A stretch of 38,624 nt of DNA from Candidatus Martarchaeota archaeon (GCA_023473395.1 JAMCYO010000032.1:1-38624), one strand, 5' to 3'; shown: positions 8,519 through 21,727, numbered from the stretch's first letter. The notes: generated by a model not told the origin, from the sequence alone. A program made the numbers and translations.

Positions 8519-10177
8519 TTAGCCTTTGGAATAAACCGATATGTTTTCATTGCCATACGCATGCACTATGCCGTCATATTCAAGCAGATTGAACTTCTTT
8601 AGCCGTGGCGGGATCACAAAAGGCCCTGCTGCCACGCGAAGGCCGCATTCTTCTGCAAAGCTGCTGTTTGATTCAGTGATGATAAAATCCACAGAAGCCG
8701 CAGTGGTGCAGTTTGGGTAGAGCCCGTTGAAATACGCTGGTTTCGCATTTGAATACAGGCCGATACGTATGAGATCGTAGCTCGTAGCGAAACTTGCATT
8801 ACTTAAACCGTTTACAAATGAAATCCCTTGCATTAGTGGATAAAACGAAGCGTATTCTGACATCCCTACAAAATAAATTGAATATGAAGCCTGCAGTGCG
8901 AGGAGCAGAAATATGGCAATAAATGCGTAGAGAAAAGCCTTGCTATGGCGCTTTGCCCTTGATAGGCTCTCGGCACCTAGGCCCACCATCAGAGCAAGGG
9001 CTGGAGCGAGTATCAACGAATACCTTAACTGGGGGGCTATCAATATGTATTTGTGTATGCTCATTGTGCCGAAAATCAGATATACTAGAGTTATTGAGAA
9101 CCATACCGCGGGCAGCGATATCTTCCTGTCTCCCATGGCGAAGGCCAGAATCGCAGCTGCAATTGCAAGATATGCGAGCCATGAATACTGGAAATCCTGC
9201 ATTCTGTGCGGCACATGGCCATAGCTAGGGAGCAGATAAGAAGCAATGGATGAATTTCCCGAATAAAAAACAGGGAAAATCGAATTTATGTACGTGGAAA
9301 AAGTATTGCTAAGTGGCGTACCATACCATATGCTCTGGCTATACCACGAACTGTCTAAAGAAAATTGGAGTATCGGGCTTGCCCCAAGCGCGACATTGAA
9401 AAGCATAATTAGCATAACCCCCATTGCAATCCCTACGATAAAACCCATGGGAAGAACGTAATCCCTTCTGCGCAGTGCGGAATAGGATACGACGGCGAAT
9501 ATTGGGAGCAGCATTATCAGCTGCTCTGCCGTTATTAAAAACCCAAGCGACGTCACGAAAGAGGCAAAAAATATTAGTATAAATGAGCTATTTTTGCCCT
9601 TAGAGGTATACGCGGCATAGGTAGCATACATTGCCATAGTTGCCAAAAAGGCCATCGGCACCGCGTCCCCAACGGTAGACGCTCCCGTAACCGCAATCGG
9701 CATCACCGCATATGTGGCGGCAGCCATTATTCCGGATATGTTTCCAGAAAGCTTTTTACCGAAGAAAAACAGCAATATTATAGTGCCGATGAAACATAAT
9801 TCCCCGAATACAGTGCTTGCGAATATCGTCCTGCCAAAGATATAATAGAAAAGCGAGATTCCGACATTCATTATGTATTTCTGCCCTATCACGCCATTAT
9901 AAGGCAATGAGGCAATATTGCCATTGTATACCGACATTGAAAGGGCGGTGTATGTGTAAGAATCGGTAGTGTATTCGCTGGGGCCGTAGAAAAAGGCGTA
10001 GCTTAGAAAAACACCTATGATTACCACAACAGTTAGCAGAACGAACCATTTAATTTCAGCCCGGCCAAATGCGTTTTTGGGCTTTGTTGCAGTGGTGCCA
10101 CGGTATTTTTTACGCGATCTCAGATAATCACTTCCGCAAACGGGTTGAAGGCGCTCAGGCTTCGGCCACTTCGGCAA
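8519..10177 (-). CDS. polytopic membrane glycosyltransferase-like protein (GT39/ArnT/PMT_2-like)
   Basis: 552 aa, about 11 or more hydrophobic segments; early acidic loop YGPSEYTTDSYTYTALSMS and the general layout of GT-C enzymes. Confidence 0.65.
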   Translation of the reverse strand: MPKWPKPERLQPVCGSDYLRSRKKYRGTTATKPKNAFGRAEIKWFVLLTVVVIIGVFLSYAFFYGPSEYTTDSYTYTALSMSVYNGNIASLPYNGVIGQKYIMNVGISLFYYIFGRTIFASTVFGELCFIGTIILLFFFGKKLSGNISGIMAAATYAVMPIAVTGASTVGDAVPMAFLATMAMYATYAAYTSKGKNSSFILIFFASFVTSLGFLITAEQLIMLLPIFAVVSYSALRRRDYVLPMGFIVGIAMGVMLIMLFNVALGASPILQFSLDSSWYSQSIWYGTPLSNTFSTYINSIFPVFYSGNSSIASYLLPSYGHVPHRMQDFQYSWLAYLAIAAAILAFAMGDRKISLPAVWFSITLVYLIFGTMSIHKYILIAPQLRYSLILAPALALMVGLGAESLSRAKRHSKAFLYAFIAIFLLLALQASYSIYFVGMSEYASFYPLMQGISFVNGLSNASFATSYDLIRIGLYSNAKPAYFNGLYPNCTTAASVDFIITESNSSFAEECGLRVAAGPFVIPPRLKKFNLLEYDGIVHAYGNENISVYSKG

Positions 10178-11750
10178 ACAATGCGGCTTTTTCTTCCCTT
10201 AGTGTCATTGGATTGAACACTGAGACCTTTACCCTGTTGCCTTTCCTAAGCTTGACCTTGTAAAACGGTATGTAAAAAACGTCATACGACTCCAATCTGC
10301 AACCCGGATAGTTTAATTCCACAGCAGTTGCGAGCAGCTTTTCGTTCGGATCAAGAACGACTGCTTTTTCGTATGCGGGTGCGTCCAATGTTTGGGGCAG
10401 CTTTTCGCGGCTTTTCCTTATTGGATGTACGGCGTAGTTTTTACCGTCGAACCCGACCATACCCTTGCGCTCCAATCCCATCAAAATCTTTTCGGCTTGC
10501 TCCAAGCTTAAGCCCAATTCCTTGGATATTTTTGTGGCATCGGCATGCTTGAGCCTCCTCAAGCGCTCCAGGAGCGCTACCTCGCGTGCGTCCGGAGGGC
10601 GAACCTCTTTCGGGGCGTGGGCAAGCACCTTTATGCTTTTATTTATGGCTACCTCCCTCATGCTGTTGTCATAGACCCGGTCTATCTCGTAGTATTCAGT
10701 GCCACGCCCCCGCGGCACCATTATCCTGGCCGCAATGAAAGGCACATAAACCGGAAGTATGTCTTCTATCGAATACCTGCCGAAGCTGACAAGCCTTAGC
10801 GGGCCTTTCGTGCCTTGGAGCCTTTGTTCCAGCTCTTCCGGCGCATACGCTCCGCTTATGACGCTCAACTTTTCCGTAGGCCCAGAAACCGCAGGCTTTC
10901 GATGGGTATTTTGGACAGCAGCGGGCTTCATGCTCCCAGCCCCCTGGCCCTTAATGCTGGCTATTATGGAATCCAGACTCACATCGTTTGTGTCATCATA
11001 GTTTAAAACAGGGGTGCTGCCAGAATGCGCGACGCTCCTAGGTTTTACCTTGAATACCTCATCCCTGCCCAGGCCGAAAGGAAGGAATTCCCCGGTCGAT
11101 AGCTTGGCGACCTCTTCCATGCGCTTCCTGTTCTCAAGCAATATGCTTATGCTGTCGAAATCGTTTTCTATCGTTAGCCTTCCGATGAAGCCGTATGAGC
11201 ACTGCGCGAGAACGTTCTTGCTTATGTTTGCAGGCCTCTGCGTGGCCACCAGCAGGCCTATGCCTCGCTTCCTGCCGCGCACGCTTACCTCCTCTATGAC
11301 ATTTATCTTGTTCTTGACAATTTGGGGAACGAACTTGTCTGCCTCTTCTATTATTATCAGATACGGGCTCCTCAAATCCTCTTCAACAGTGTAAAGCGCC
11401 TTTATTGCGGAGTATACCGCCTGCTGCTGGTCTATGGCTTCGGAAACGTCCATCACTACAGGTTTTTTCGCTTGTATGCTCTGCCTGAACAACAGCTTAT
11501 AATCGGTATCTATACCAAGGTTTGCCTCGGGGCCATTTCCTACGACAATCAGGTTGAAGGCCTTGCCTAGATTGGTATATTCCCCTTCGGTATCGATTAT
11601 TAGGAACGGAAGGTGCGCCCTTGCTAGCTCCTCTGCCAAAACGCCTATGAGGAACGATTTACCGGAGCCGCTCTGCCCTATGACGCAGCACCTGCCAGTC
11701 ATTACCTTTTGGGCGTCTATGTCAAACCCTTCGGAGATATTGATTTGCAT
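10155..11750 (-). CDS. HerA/FtsK-superfamily ATPase (DUF87/COG0433-like) with C-terminal winged-helix-like region
   Basis: 531 aa; Walker A GQSGSGKS, LIIIEEADKFVP Walker B, RGRKRGIGLLVATQRPANISKNVLAQC sensor/Arg region. Confidence 0.85.
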   Translation of the reverse strand: MQINISEGFDIDAQKVMTGRCCVIGQSGSGKSFLIGVLAEELARAHLPFLIIDTEGEYTNLGKAFNLIVVGNGPEANLGIDTDYKLLFRQSIQAKKPVVMDVSEAIDQQQAVYSAIKALYTVEEDLRSPYLIIIEEADKFVPQIVKNKINVIEEVSVRGRKRGIGLLVATQRPANISKNVLAQCSYGFIGRLTIENDFDSISILLENRKRMEEVAKLSTGEFLPFGLGRDEVFKVKPRSVAHSGSTPVLNYDDTNDVSLDSIIASIKGQGAGSMKPAAVQNTHRKPAVSGPTEKLSVISGAYAPEELEQRLQGTKGPLRLVSFGRYSIEDILPVYVPFIAARIMVPRGRGTEYYEIDRVYDNSMREVAINKSIKVLAHAPKEVRPPDAREVALLERLRRLKHADATKISKELGLSLEQAEKILMGLERKGMVGFDGKNYAVHPIRKSREKLPQTLDAPAYEKAVVLDPNEKLLATAVELNYPGCRLESYDVFYIPFYKVKLRKGNRVKVSVFNPMTLREEKAALFAEVAEA

Positions 11751-11792
11751 CGTTTTATTATGGCTCCAAATATTAAATAAGATTAAGCCTGC

Positions 11793-12605
11793 TTAGCTGC
11801 TTATGAAGTTTGCAGTTAGGGCAGAAGGTGATTTTAGGGATATCTGCGTCTGTATCGCATTCGCGTTCGCTATGCTGGAGTTGGGAGACTCCAATATCCA
11901 TTCGTTGAACTGGTACCCATTGGGCGTTATCGCGTATATTGTGTAATTCCCCTGCTCCAATGGCACAGTAACCTCGTTGCTATAGCTTATCCCGTCAATC
12001 ACTATTCTGGCTATGCTTGGCTGGGCGTATAGCGAAAGATTTATCAGCTTCGCTGCCCCTGGAGAAATTTCCTGGATGGAAGTTCCCGTTGAGGTATACG
12101 GGCCCGAGCACGATTTTCCGCTGCAGGTATAGTAGCTTACCTTAAACGTGTCGCTTACGCTGCTGTACATCTTAGGCTCTACCGGCCCGTATATGTCGGC
12201 GTAGCATATTACTTCGGTGCCTGGATGGGCAATCTGCGGACCGCAGCTTCCTGTGCTGTTCAGGACGCCGGACTGCCCGACGTTCAAGGTAGTAACGTTG
12301 AACGGGTCCTTCGTGAAGTTAAGCGTTACGCCGAGGTTGTTAGTGAATATCAAGGTAAACTTTATGGGTTCGCCGGAATTAATAGCAGGAGCAAGATATG
12401 TATGTTGGCAGAGCATTAAAGGTTCGATATTGCAACTGGAGCCAAGGTATTGTGCCGGGGAAAAAGGGCCGGTCATGGCAAAAACGAGCGCAACTACCAT
12501 CGCTATCAGGATTATCGCCCATGAATATACGCTGAGCATTTCTATTGCCGATTGGGCGCGCGCCTTTATGAAGGCTATCGAATGTAAACCCTTGGTTTTT
12601 CGCAT
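11793..12605 (-). CDS. surface protein with class III (type IV pilin-like) signal and C-terminal InlB/Flg_new_2-like repeat
   Basis: 270 aa; ARAQSAIEMLSVYSWAIILIAMVVALVFAM N-terminus; C-terminus NYTIYAITPNGYQFNEWILESPNSS...ALTANF. Confidence 0.75.
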   Translation of the reverse strand: MRKTKGLHSIAFIKARAQSAIEMLSVYSWAIILIAMVVALVFAMTGPFSPAQYLGSSCNIEPLMLCQHTYLAPAINSGEPIKFTLIFTNNLGVTLNFTKDPFNVTTLNVGQSGVLNSTGSCGPQIAHPGTEVICYADIYGPVEPKMYSSVSDTFKVSYYTCSGKSCSGPYTSTGTSIQEISPGAAKLINLSLYAQPSIARIVIDGISYSNEVTVPLEQGNYTIYAITPNGYQFNEWILESPNSSIANANAIQTQISLKSPSALTANFISS

Positions 12606-12736
12606 CGATATACTGCTTGAATCAGCAATTATTTATACCTGACATGCTACCAAAGGCGATGGATAGAGGATTAGTTAGACCGGCAGCGCAAAGCATAAAT
12701 ATAAAAAAAGGCTTAATAAGGAATGAAGGTGGTGCG

Positions 12737-12946
12737 ATGAGCAAAACAGAAAAGGGCACTAAGAAGAAGACAAAAGCGGAACTCAAGGCAAGGATAAAAA
12801 AGAGGTACAGGTCTACCGACGCGCACAAGGAACTATATTCTAAGGAGTATCACGAAGTGAAATACTCTAAGGAGCACATATGCCCCATCTGCGGAAGCAG
12901 GATCGATGAGAACGGGATGTGCGCCTGCGGCGCAGGGGATTCATAA
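12737..12946 (+). CDS. small basic zinc-ribbon-like protein
   Basis: 69 aa from ATG 12737 with GGTG just upstream; C-terminus CPICGSRIDENGMCACG (CxxC...CxC). Confidence 0.65.
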   Translation: MSKTEKGTKKKTKAELKARIKKRYRSTDAHKELYSKEYHEVKYSKEHICPICGSRIDENGMCACGAGDS

Positions 12947-13008
12947 TCCCGGCGCAAGCCGCGCATGCTTATGCCAAGATATTTAGCCTTTATAAGGCAT
13001 AGGTATGT

Positions 13009-13422
13009 GTGGAACGCCCAAAGATTCGCACTGAAATAATCAACCAGATAACCGGAGCCGGCAATACCTTGGAAGACAGGTATTGGCTGCTTGTGAACTC
13101 AAGGCTATCCGTTGACGAACTGGCAGAGGTTGCTATGCATACAGAACTGCCGACGTTATCGTGCAAGGCTTTTTCTATGATAAAAGATGAGGGGCTAAGG
13201 TGCGAATTGCTCGGAAGGATATTTGACGAAAAAACCCATGGAAACCTTGAACTGATAACCCGCGAAGCTGTTTCTGGAATAGAGGACAAGGGATTGCTTT
13301 GGGACCTGTATACACGCAAGAGCACTCCTCTCAGGGTAAAGGCGTATTTGGAAGACGAGATAAACGGCAGATGGAAAGACGCGCCAAAAATATCCGAAAT
13401 AATACGCGTCGAAAAAAAGTGA
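13009..13422 (+). CDS. small HEAT-like repeat protein
   Basis: 137 aa; repeated ...IKDEGLRCELLGRIFDEKTHGNLELITREAVSGIEDKGLLWDLYTRKSTPLRVKAYLEDEI. Confidence 0.6.
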   Translation: MERPKIRTEIINQITGAGNTLEDRYWLLVNSRLSVDELAEVAMHTELPTLSCKAFSMIKDEGLRCELLGRIFDEKTHGNLELITREAVSGIEDKGLLWDLYTRKSTPLRVKAYLEDEINGRWKDAPKISEIIRVEKK

Positions 13423-13440
13423 AGTTGTAGGTTTACTGCT

Positions 13441-16965
<3,525 letters not shown>

Positions 16966-17147
16966 TTTTTCACCGAATACTTTTTGATTCCAAAACCTCT
17001 AATACCTTATCATCAAGAGATACGTTTCAGCTACAAGGCACTCACTTGAATTCGCGCTGGCAGGGTTCCACAGACGGATATTATAAAAGAAAAGTATAGA
17101 TATTTGGACGCACACCAAAGAAAGCAAATCTTAAAACGGTGTCGTTA

Positions 17148-17702
17148 ATGGAGCATAAGAAATTGCATAAGAATGAAAGGCATGTCGTCCACTCAACAGC
17201 TACGGTTTACGCTTCGGAGGCGTTGATAAAAGAGTTTGAATTTTATAAGGAGTACGGCATAGTCACTACCGAGGTTCACAAATCGGCTTTAAACGATGCT
17301 ATTGAATTAATGAAAAAGGACAGCGATAGGATAGCATCTTTCTTGAAAGGTGACACCTTCGAAATAGGTGATCCGGAACCGAAAACCGAAGAAGATTACA
17401 ATAATCAATCCACTGCGGCACTGTTTTTCAGGCTACTAAGGGCCAACAACGTAGAAATGAAACCTGAAAATATATACAACATAGTAAACTTTTCTTTAGA
17501 GTATTTGGAATCGAATGCAAAACGTATATATTATAGTTGGGTCAAGATTACCAGAAGCGCGATGCTGCGATCATATTTTGAAAACCTGGCTTCTGGCAGA
17601 AAGGATGTATCGCAAGAGATAGCTTTTGAATCCGCAAGGCTCGAGGGATTCAAGAGGGATATAAAAATACTGTTCAGGATGGAAAAAGAAGGAAGCGATT
17701 GA
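17148..17702 (+). CDS. hypothetical protein
   Basis: About 184 aa; HKKLHKNERHVVHSTATVYASEALIKEFEFYKEYGIV...; no recognisable family. Confidence 0.6.
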   Translation: MEHKKLHKNERHVVHSTATVYASEALIKEFEFYKEYGIVTTEVHKSALNDAIELMKKDSDRIASFLKGDTFEIGDPEPKTEEDYNNQSTAALFFRLLRANNVEMKPENIYNIVNFSLEYLESNAKRIYYSWVKITRSAMLRSYFENLASGRKDVSQEIAFESARLEGFKRDIKILFRMEKEGSD

Positions 17703-17725
17703 CAAGTATAGGTCTTGTACGAAAC

Positions 17726-18157
17726 TCACGACACCTTCTTTAAGCCGTCAATCACTTCTGTTATAAATTTATCAGCTGCGCTTTTTATCATGTTATTGCC
17801 CATCGCAGCGGCTATTCCGCCGACGTTTACATCAGCGTCCCACGAGACCGAGGAGGCATTTTTGCCGGCTTCTTTCAGTTCGAATTTGGATAGGAAATCT
17901 ATCGATGTGCCTGCGCCGCTTCCCACCCCTTTAAGTTCTACATGATCTATCTTAGGGGTGCCCAAGACGCGTATTTTAACATTGAACTTGCCTTTTATGA
18001 AGGAGTAGCCGACCATCACCACCATTTTGACCCAGTCTCCTTCTTTTTCATAGCTTTGAATCCCTGGAACAAGCTTGGCGATTTCCTCGGGATTGGAGAG
18101 TATTTTATATAATTTTTCCCTGTCCATGCCTATGGTGGAATTACCCTGTAATTTCAT
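17726..18157 (-). CDS. coxG: CoxG-like SRPBCC-fold protein
   Basis: MKLQGNSTIGMDREKLYKILSNPEEIAKLVPGIQSYEKEGDW...; ATG 18157 with GGTG RBS (complement 18163-18166). Confidence 0.8.
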   Translation of the reverse strand: MKLQGNSTIGMDREKLYKILSNPEEIAKLVPGIQSYEKEGDWVKMVVMVGYSFIKGKFNVKIRVLGTPKIDHVELKGVGSGAGTSIDFLSKFELKEAGKNASSVSWDADVNVGGIAAAMGNNMIKSAADKFITEVIDGLKKVS

Positions 18158-18291
18158 GAAAGCACCTAGTCCGTTGATTAGTGTACATGCAAAAGATAAA
18201 TATGGGCCCAATAATTCCGTTTATAATTATACAAGCAGAAGTTTTAACGGCTTAAATATATTATTTGCCAAAGCTAAGTGGGGTTGTCAAG

Positions 18292-19161
18292 ATGCTTCCT
18301 AAAAGTTTCGATTACGTTGCTCCGGAAAGCCTTGAAGAGGCAATAAAGATAATCTCTTCTGATCCATATTCAAGAGTGCTTGCTGGGGGTCAGTCGCTCA
18401 TCCCGATGATGAAACTTAGGCTAGCCTCCCCCGGACGTTTGGTTGACATATCTAAGATAAAGTCGCTCTCGGGGGTTTCGGAATCCAAGGAATCCCTAAA
18501 TATTGGCGCTATGGAAAGGGTCGCGGAATTGGCAGACAGCCAAAAGGTAAAGAAAATGGTGCCCGCATTGCATGATGCGGCATCAGAAATAGCTGACGTA
18601 CAAATAAGGAACATGGGAACGCTTGGCGGAAATATTTCAAACGCAGACCCGAGCAATGACATGCCAGTCGTAGCCCTCGGATGTGGTGCTAAAATGTTGA
18701 TAAAAGGCAAATCCGGGGAGCGGGAGGAGCCTTCTGATTCTTTTTTCTTGGGCCCGTATACCACAAAGCTTGAACAGGGTGATATACTTGTTCGCATCGA
18801 TTTCCCATTGAATGGCAAGGGTTCGGGTAGCGCCTACTCTAGAGTAAACAGAAGGGTGGGTGATTACGCATTGGCGTCTTGCTGCGCTATGTTAAAACTC
18901 GATGAGAAAGGATTGTGCATTGGAGCACGGATAGCAGTATCTGGCCCTGAAAAGGCTGTAAGAGTTGAAATGGCTGAAAAGCTCATTATAGGGAAAACCG
19001 TTTCAAAAGAGTTGTTTGCGAGAGCCGGAAAGTCAGCTAGCGAATCGATTTCCGTCGAAGACAGCTATTACGCCTCAGCCGAAATAAAGCGCATGGCAAT
19101 AGCCCACGCCGCAAGTGAAGCGCTTGAAAAGGCGTATGCACGGGCAAAGAGCAACAGGTGA
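18292..19161 (+). CDS. coxM: xanthine dehydrogenase family FAD-binding subunit (CoxM-like)
   Basis: FDYVAPESLEEAIKIISSD, VLAGGQSLIPMMKLRLASPGRLVDIS, IRNMGTLGGNISNADPSND. Confidence 0.92.
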   Translation: MLPKSFDYVAPESLEEAIKIISSDPYSRVLAGGQSLIPMMKLRLASPGRLVDISKIKSLSGVSESKESLNIGAMERVAELADSQKVKKMVPALHDAASEIADVQIRNMGTLGGNISNADPSNDMPVVALGCGAKMLIKGKSGEREEPSDSFFLGPYTTKLEQGDILVRIDFPLNGKGSGSAYSRVNRRVGDYALASCCAMLKLDEKGLCIGARIAVSGPEKAVRVEMAEKLIIGKTVSKELFARAGKSASESISVEDSYYASAEIKRMAIAHAASEALEKAYARAKSNR

Positions 19162-19166
19162 AAAAC

Positions 19167-19649
19167 ATGGAAGCAATGAATGTTAAGATAACGATAAACG
19201 GGAAAGAACATTCGGCAAAAGTGGAAACAAGGCAGCTTTTGGTGCATTTCATAAGGGAAAGTGCTGGCCTTACAGGTACGCACGTAGGCTGCGATACCAG
19301 CAATTGTGGGGCATGCACAGTGCTGCTTGACGGCAAACCAGTAAAGTCGTGCACTGTACTAAGCGCACAGGCAAATGGCAAGGAGGTCACCACCATAGAA
19401 GGCTTAGGCAGCATCAAGGGCATGGACAAACTCCAAAAGGCGTTCATAAAGCACGACGGATTGCAATGCGGTTTCTGCACCCCTGGAATGATAATGGAAG
19501 CGCATTACTTGCTTAAGAAAAATCCGAATGCAAGCGAGGAAGAGATAAGGTCCGGAATCGACGGGAATCTATGCAGGTGCACCGGCTATGTGGGTATAAT
19601 CGAAGCCATAAAAAGCGTGCAGAATGGTGCTGATAATGGAAAGGCTTGA
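19167..19649 (+). CDS. coxS: xanthine dehydrogenase family [2Fe-2S] subunit (CoxS-like)
   Basis: CDTSNCGACTVLLDGKPVKSC and CGFCTPGMIMEAHYLL...DGNLCRCTGY; start ATG 19167 with GGTG 19157-19160. Confidence 0.93.
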   Translation: MEAMNVKITINGKEHSAKVETRQLLVHFIRESAGLTGTHVGCDTSNCGACTVLLDGKPVKSCTVLSAQANGKEVTTIEGLGSIKGMDKLQKAFIKHDGLQCGFCTPGMIMEAHYLLKKNPNASEEEIRSGIDGNLCRCTGYVGIIEAIKSVQNGADNGKA

Positions 19650-21642
19650 ACGTTTTGTAAGGGGAATGGGACAGTACGTGGACGACATAAAGGTTGAGCA
19701 TCCGCTTTACATGGCAGTCGTAAGAAGCCCTTATGCAAGGGCAAAACTCATCAATGTCAAAGGCGGAGTCTCGGCAGCGGATTTTGACGCAAAACTTGCT
19801 TCTGTAGGCGAAGGAGCGCAGGGGCGCGATTCAAACCCTGCGGCGCACCCGATATTTGCAAAAGGATTTGTTAATTACGTAGGGCAACCTGTTGCTGCGG
19901 TTTTCGACGAAGACAGATATAAGGCAGAAGACCAGTTGGAAAGCGTGGATGTGGATTATGAGCCTTTGCAACCGGTTGTTAGCCCAGAAGCCGCGATAGA
20001 TTTTGAACCAATACACGAAGGAATGAAAAGCAACATAATAAGCGATAGATATCTGGGAAAGGATTTTGCCGACGGCGCTGAAATAGTCTTGGAAGACAGG
20101 CTCGAAAACCACAGGATAGCGACCAATGCGATAGAGACAAGGGGCATCCTTGCGGATTTTACAGAAGGAAGGCTTATTGTCCACGTTTCAACGCAATCTG
20201 TTTTCAGCATAAAACGCGGGCTTGCAGGCACGCTTGGGCTTCCAGAAGAAAAAATAAGGGTAATACAGGCAGATACGGGAGGGGGCTTTGGCCTTAAAGG
20301 AGGGCTACAGCCAGAACACGTCATAGCAGCTTACGCCGCCATGAAATACAAAAGGCCGGTAAAATGGATAGAGACAAGAATAGAGCATCTTATGGCAGCC
20401 AACCAAGGCAGGGGTGCAATAGGAAAAATGAGGCTTTATGCAAACAATTCCGGAAAGATACTAGGAATAAAAGGCACAATAATAGTCGATGCGGGAGCAT
20501 ACGCAGAGGGATTGGCAGGGTTTGCGCCTGGATTCATAGCGCATCAACTAACTGAACAATACGGAATAAAAAATGGATATGTTAGGGCCATGAGCGTACT
20601 TACCAACAAGGCCCCGTACGGGCCGTACAGGGGAGCTGGAAGGCCGGAGGCTGCGTTTTTCATGGAGCGCATGGTAGACATGCTTGCGGACAGGCTTGGT
20701 ATGGACGACGCCGAAATACGCCTGCTTAACTCCACCGATAAACCATTTACATCGCCTTTTGGCATGCACATAGAAGCCTCAAAGCCGTTTATGGAAAAGG
20801 CGCTCGAGGCGCTTGATTACAGAAAAATGAAAAAAAGCAAAGCTGGCATAGGCTTCTTCGTACTGGTTCCAGGGGCAGCACCTGGCGAAGGCGTGAGACT
20901 GGCAGTAAAGGATAAAAAGCTCCATGTCTGGCTGGGAAGCAATCAGCATGGACAAGGGCACGACTTTTTTATAAAGAAGCTCGTCAAAGAGGAGCTTGGC
21001 ATTGGCGAAAACGAGATGGTAATCGAAGTGCCTGATACAGACAATATACGTTCCGGAATAGGGACTTGGGGAAGCAGATCGGCAATGGTGGGCGGCTCGG
21101 CATTGGTGGATGCTGCAAGGCATATTAAAGATGAGGTAAAACGCAAGAACGGCAAATATTCTAAGGCGCTCCTTCTTCATGGCAATTATGATTATTTTGA
21201 ATTTTACAAGTTCGATGGCGAAATAAACTCGTTCGGGGCCAACCTTGCAGTTGCTGGAATTGGGCCGGTTAACGAAGTCAGGGCGCTTGAAGTTCGTGCG
21301 TTTTATGATGTGGGAAGGGCCTTGAGCAAGGAAATGGTAAAAGCGCAAATAGAGGGAGGAATGATACAGGGGGCAGGCCAGTTTATAGGCGAAGGGGTTA
21401 TATACGACGAAAACGGGCAGCTTTTAACCGCCAGCATATCGAATGCTGGAGTTATGCGTGCGACGAAAGCGCCAAAATGTGTTGTCAAGATAATCGAAAA
21501 TCCTTCGGATCTCCCTGACAAGGCAAAAGGGCTTGGGGAAGCCCCCACAATTGGCACTCCTATAGCGTTGATTCGCTCGCTGGAACACATAAGCGGTAAG
21601 CGCTTTAGCACTACTCCAGTAAGGCCAGAGGACCTCATTTGA
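19636..21642 (+). CDS. xanthine dehydrogenase family molybdopterin-binding subunit, form II CoxL/aldehyde oxidoreductase-like
   Basis: About 668 aa; GGGFGLKGG, PYRGAGRPEAAFFMER, NQHGQGHDFF, KGLGEAPTIGTPIAL; GGTG 19626-19629 before ATG 19636. Confidence 0.92.
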   Translation: MERLERFVRGMGQYVDDIKVEHPLYMAVVRSPYARAKLINVKGGVSAADFDAKLASVGEGAQGRDSNPAAHPIFAKGFVNYVGQPVAAVFDEDRYKAEDQLESVDVDYEPLQPVVSPEAAIDFEPIHEGMKSNIISDRYLGKDFADGAEIVLEDRLENHRIATNAIETRGILADFTEGRLIVHVSTQSVFSIKRGLAGTLGLPEEKIRVIQADTGGGFGLKGGLQPEHVIAAYAAMKYKRPVKWIETRIEHLMAANQGRGAIGKMRLYANNSGKILGIKGTIIVDAGAYAEGLAGFAPGFIAHQLTEQYGIKNGYVRAMSVLTNKAPYGPYRGAGRPEAAFFMERMVDMLADRLGMDDAEIRLLNSTDKPFTSPFGMHIEASKPFMEKALEALDYRKMKKSKAGIGFFVLVPGAAPGEGVRLAVKDKKLHVWLGSNQHGQGHDFFIKKLVKEELGIGENEMVIEVPDTDNIRSGIGTWGSRSAMVGGSALVDAARHIKDEVKRKNGKYSKALLLHGNYDYFEFYKFDGEINSFGANLAVAGIGPVNEVRALEVRAFYDVGRALSKEMVKAQIEGGMIQGAGQFIGEGVIYDENGQLLTASISNAGVMRATKAPKCVVKIIENPSDLPDKAKGLGEAPTIGTPIALIRSLEHISGKRFSTTPVRPEDLI

Positions 21643-21700
21643 TTTGACAATTGTTGGCTTTTTTTAGCTTTTTTATTTCTAGGTTTTTGAAAAAGATAAC

Positions 21701-21717
21701 GCCTTATAGAATAAGGC
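21701..21717. promoter_or_regulatory. perfect 7-bp inverted repeat GCCTTAT-AGA-ATAAGGC
   Basis: Direct reading of intergenic DNA between the molybdo-hydroxylase and transmembrane regulator genes. Confidence 0.4.
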
Positions 21718-21727
21718 CAAGGATTCC

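Noticed and set aside
20779-21348. 189-aa minus-strand ORF
   Set aside because: Antisense to the molybdopterin-binding subunit with conserved motifs.
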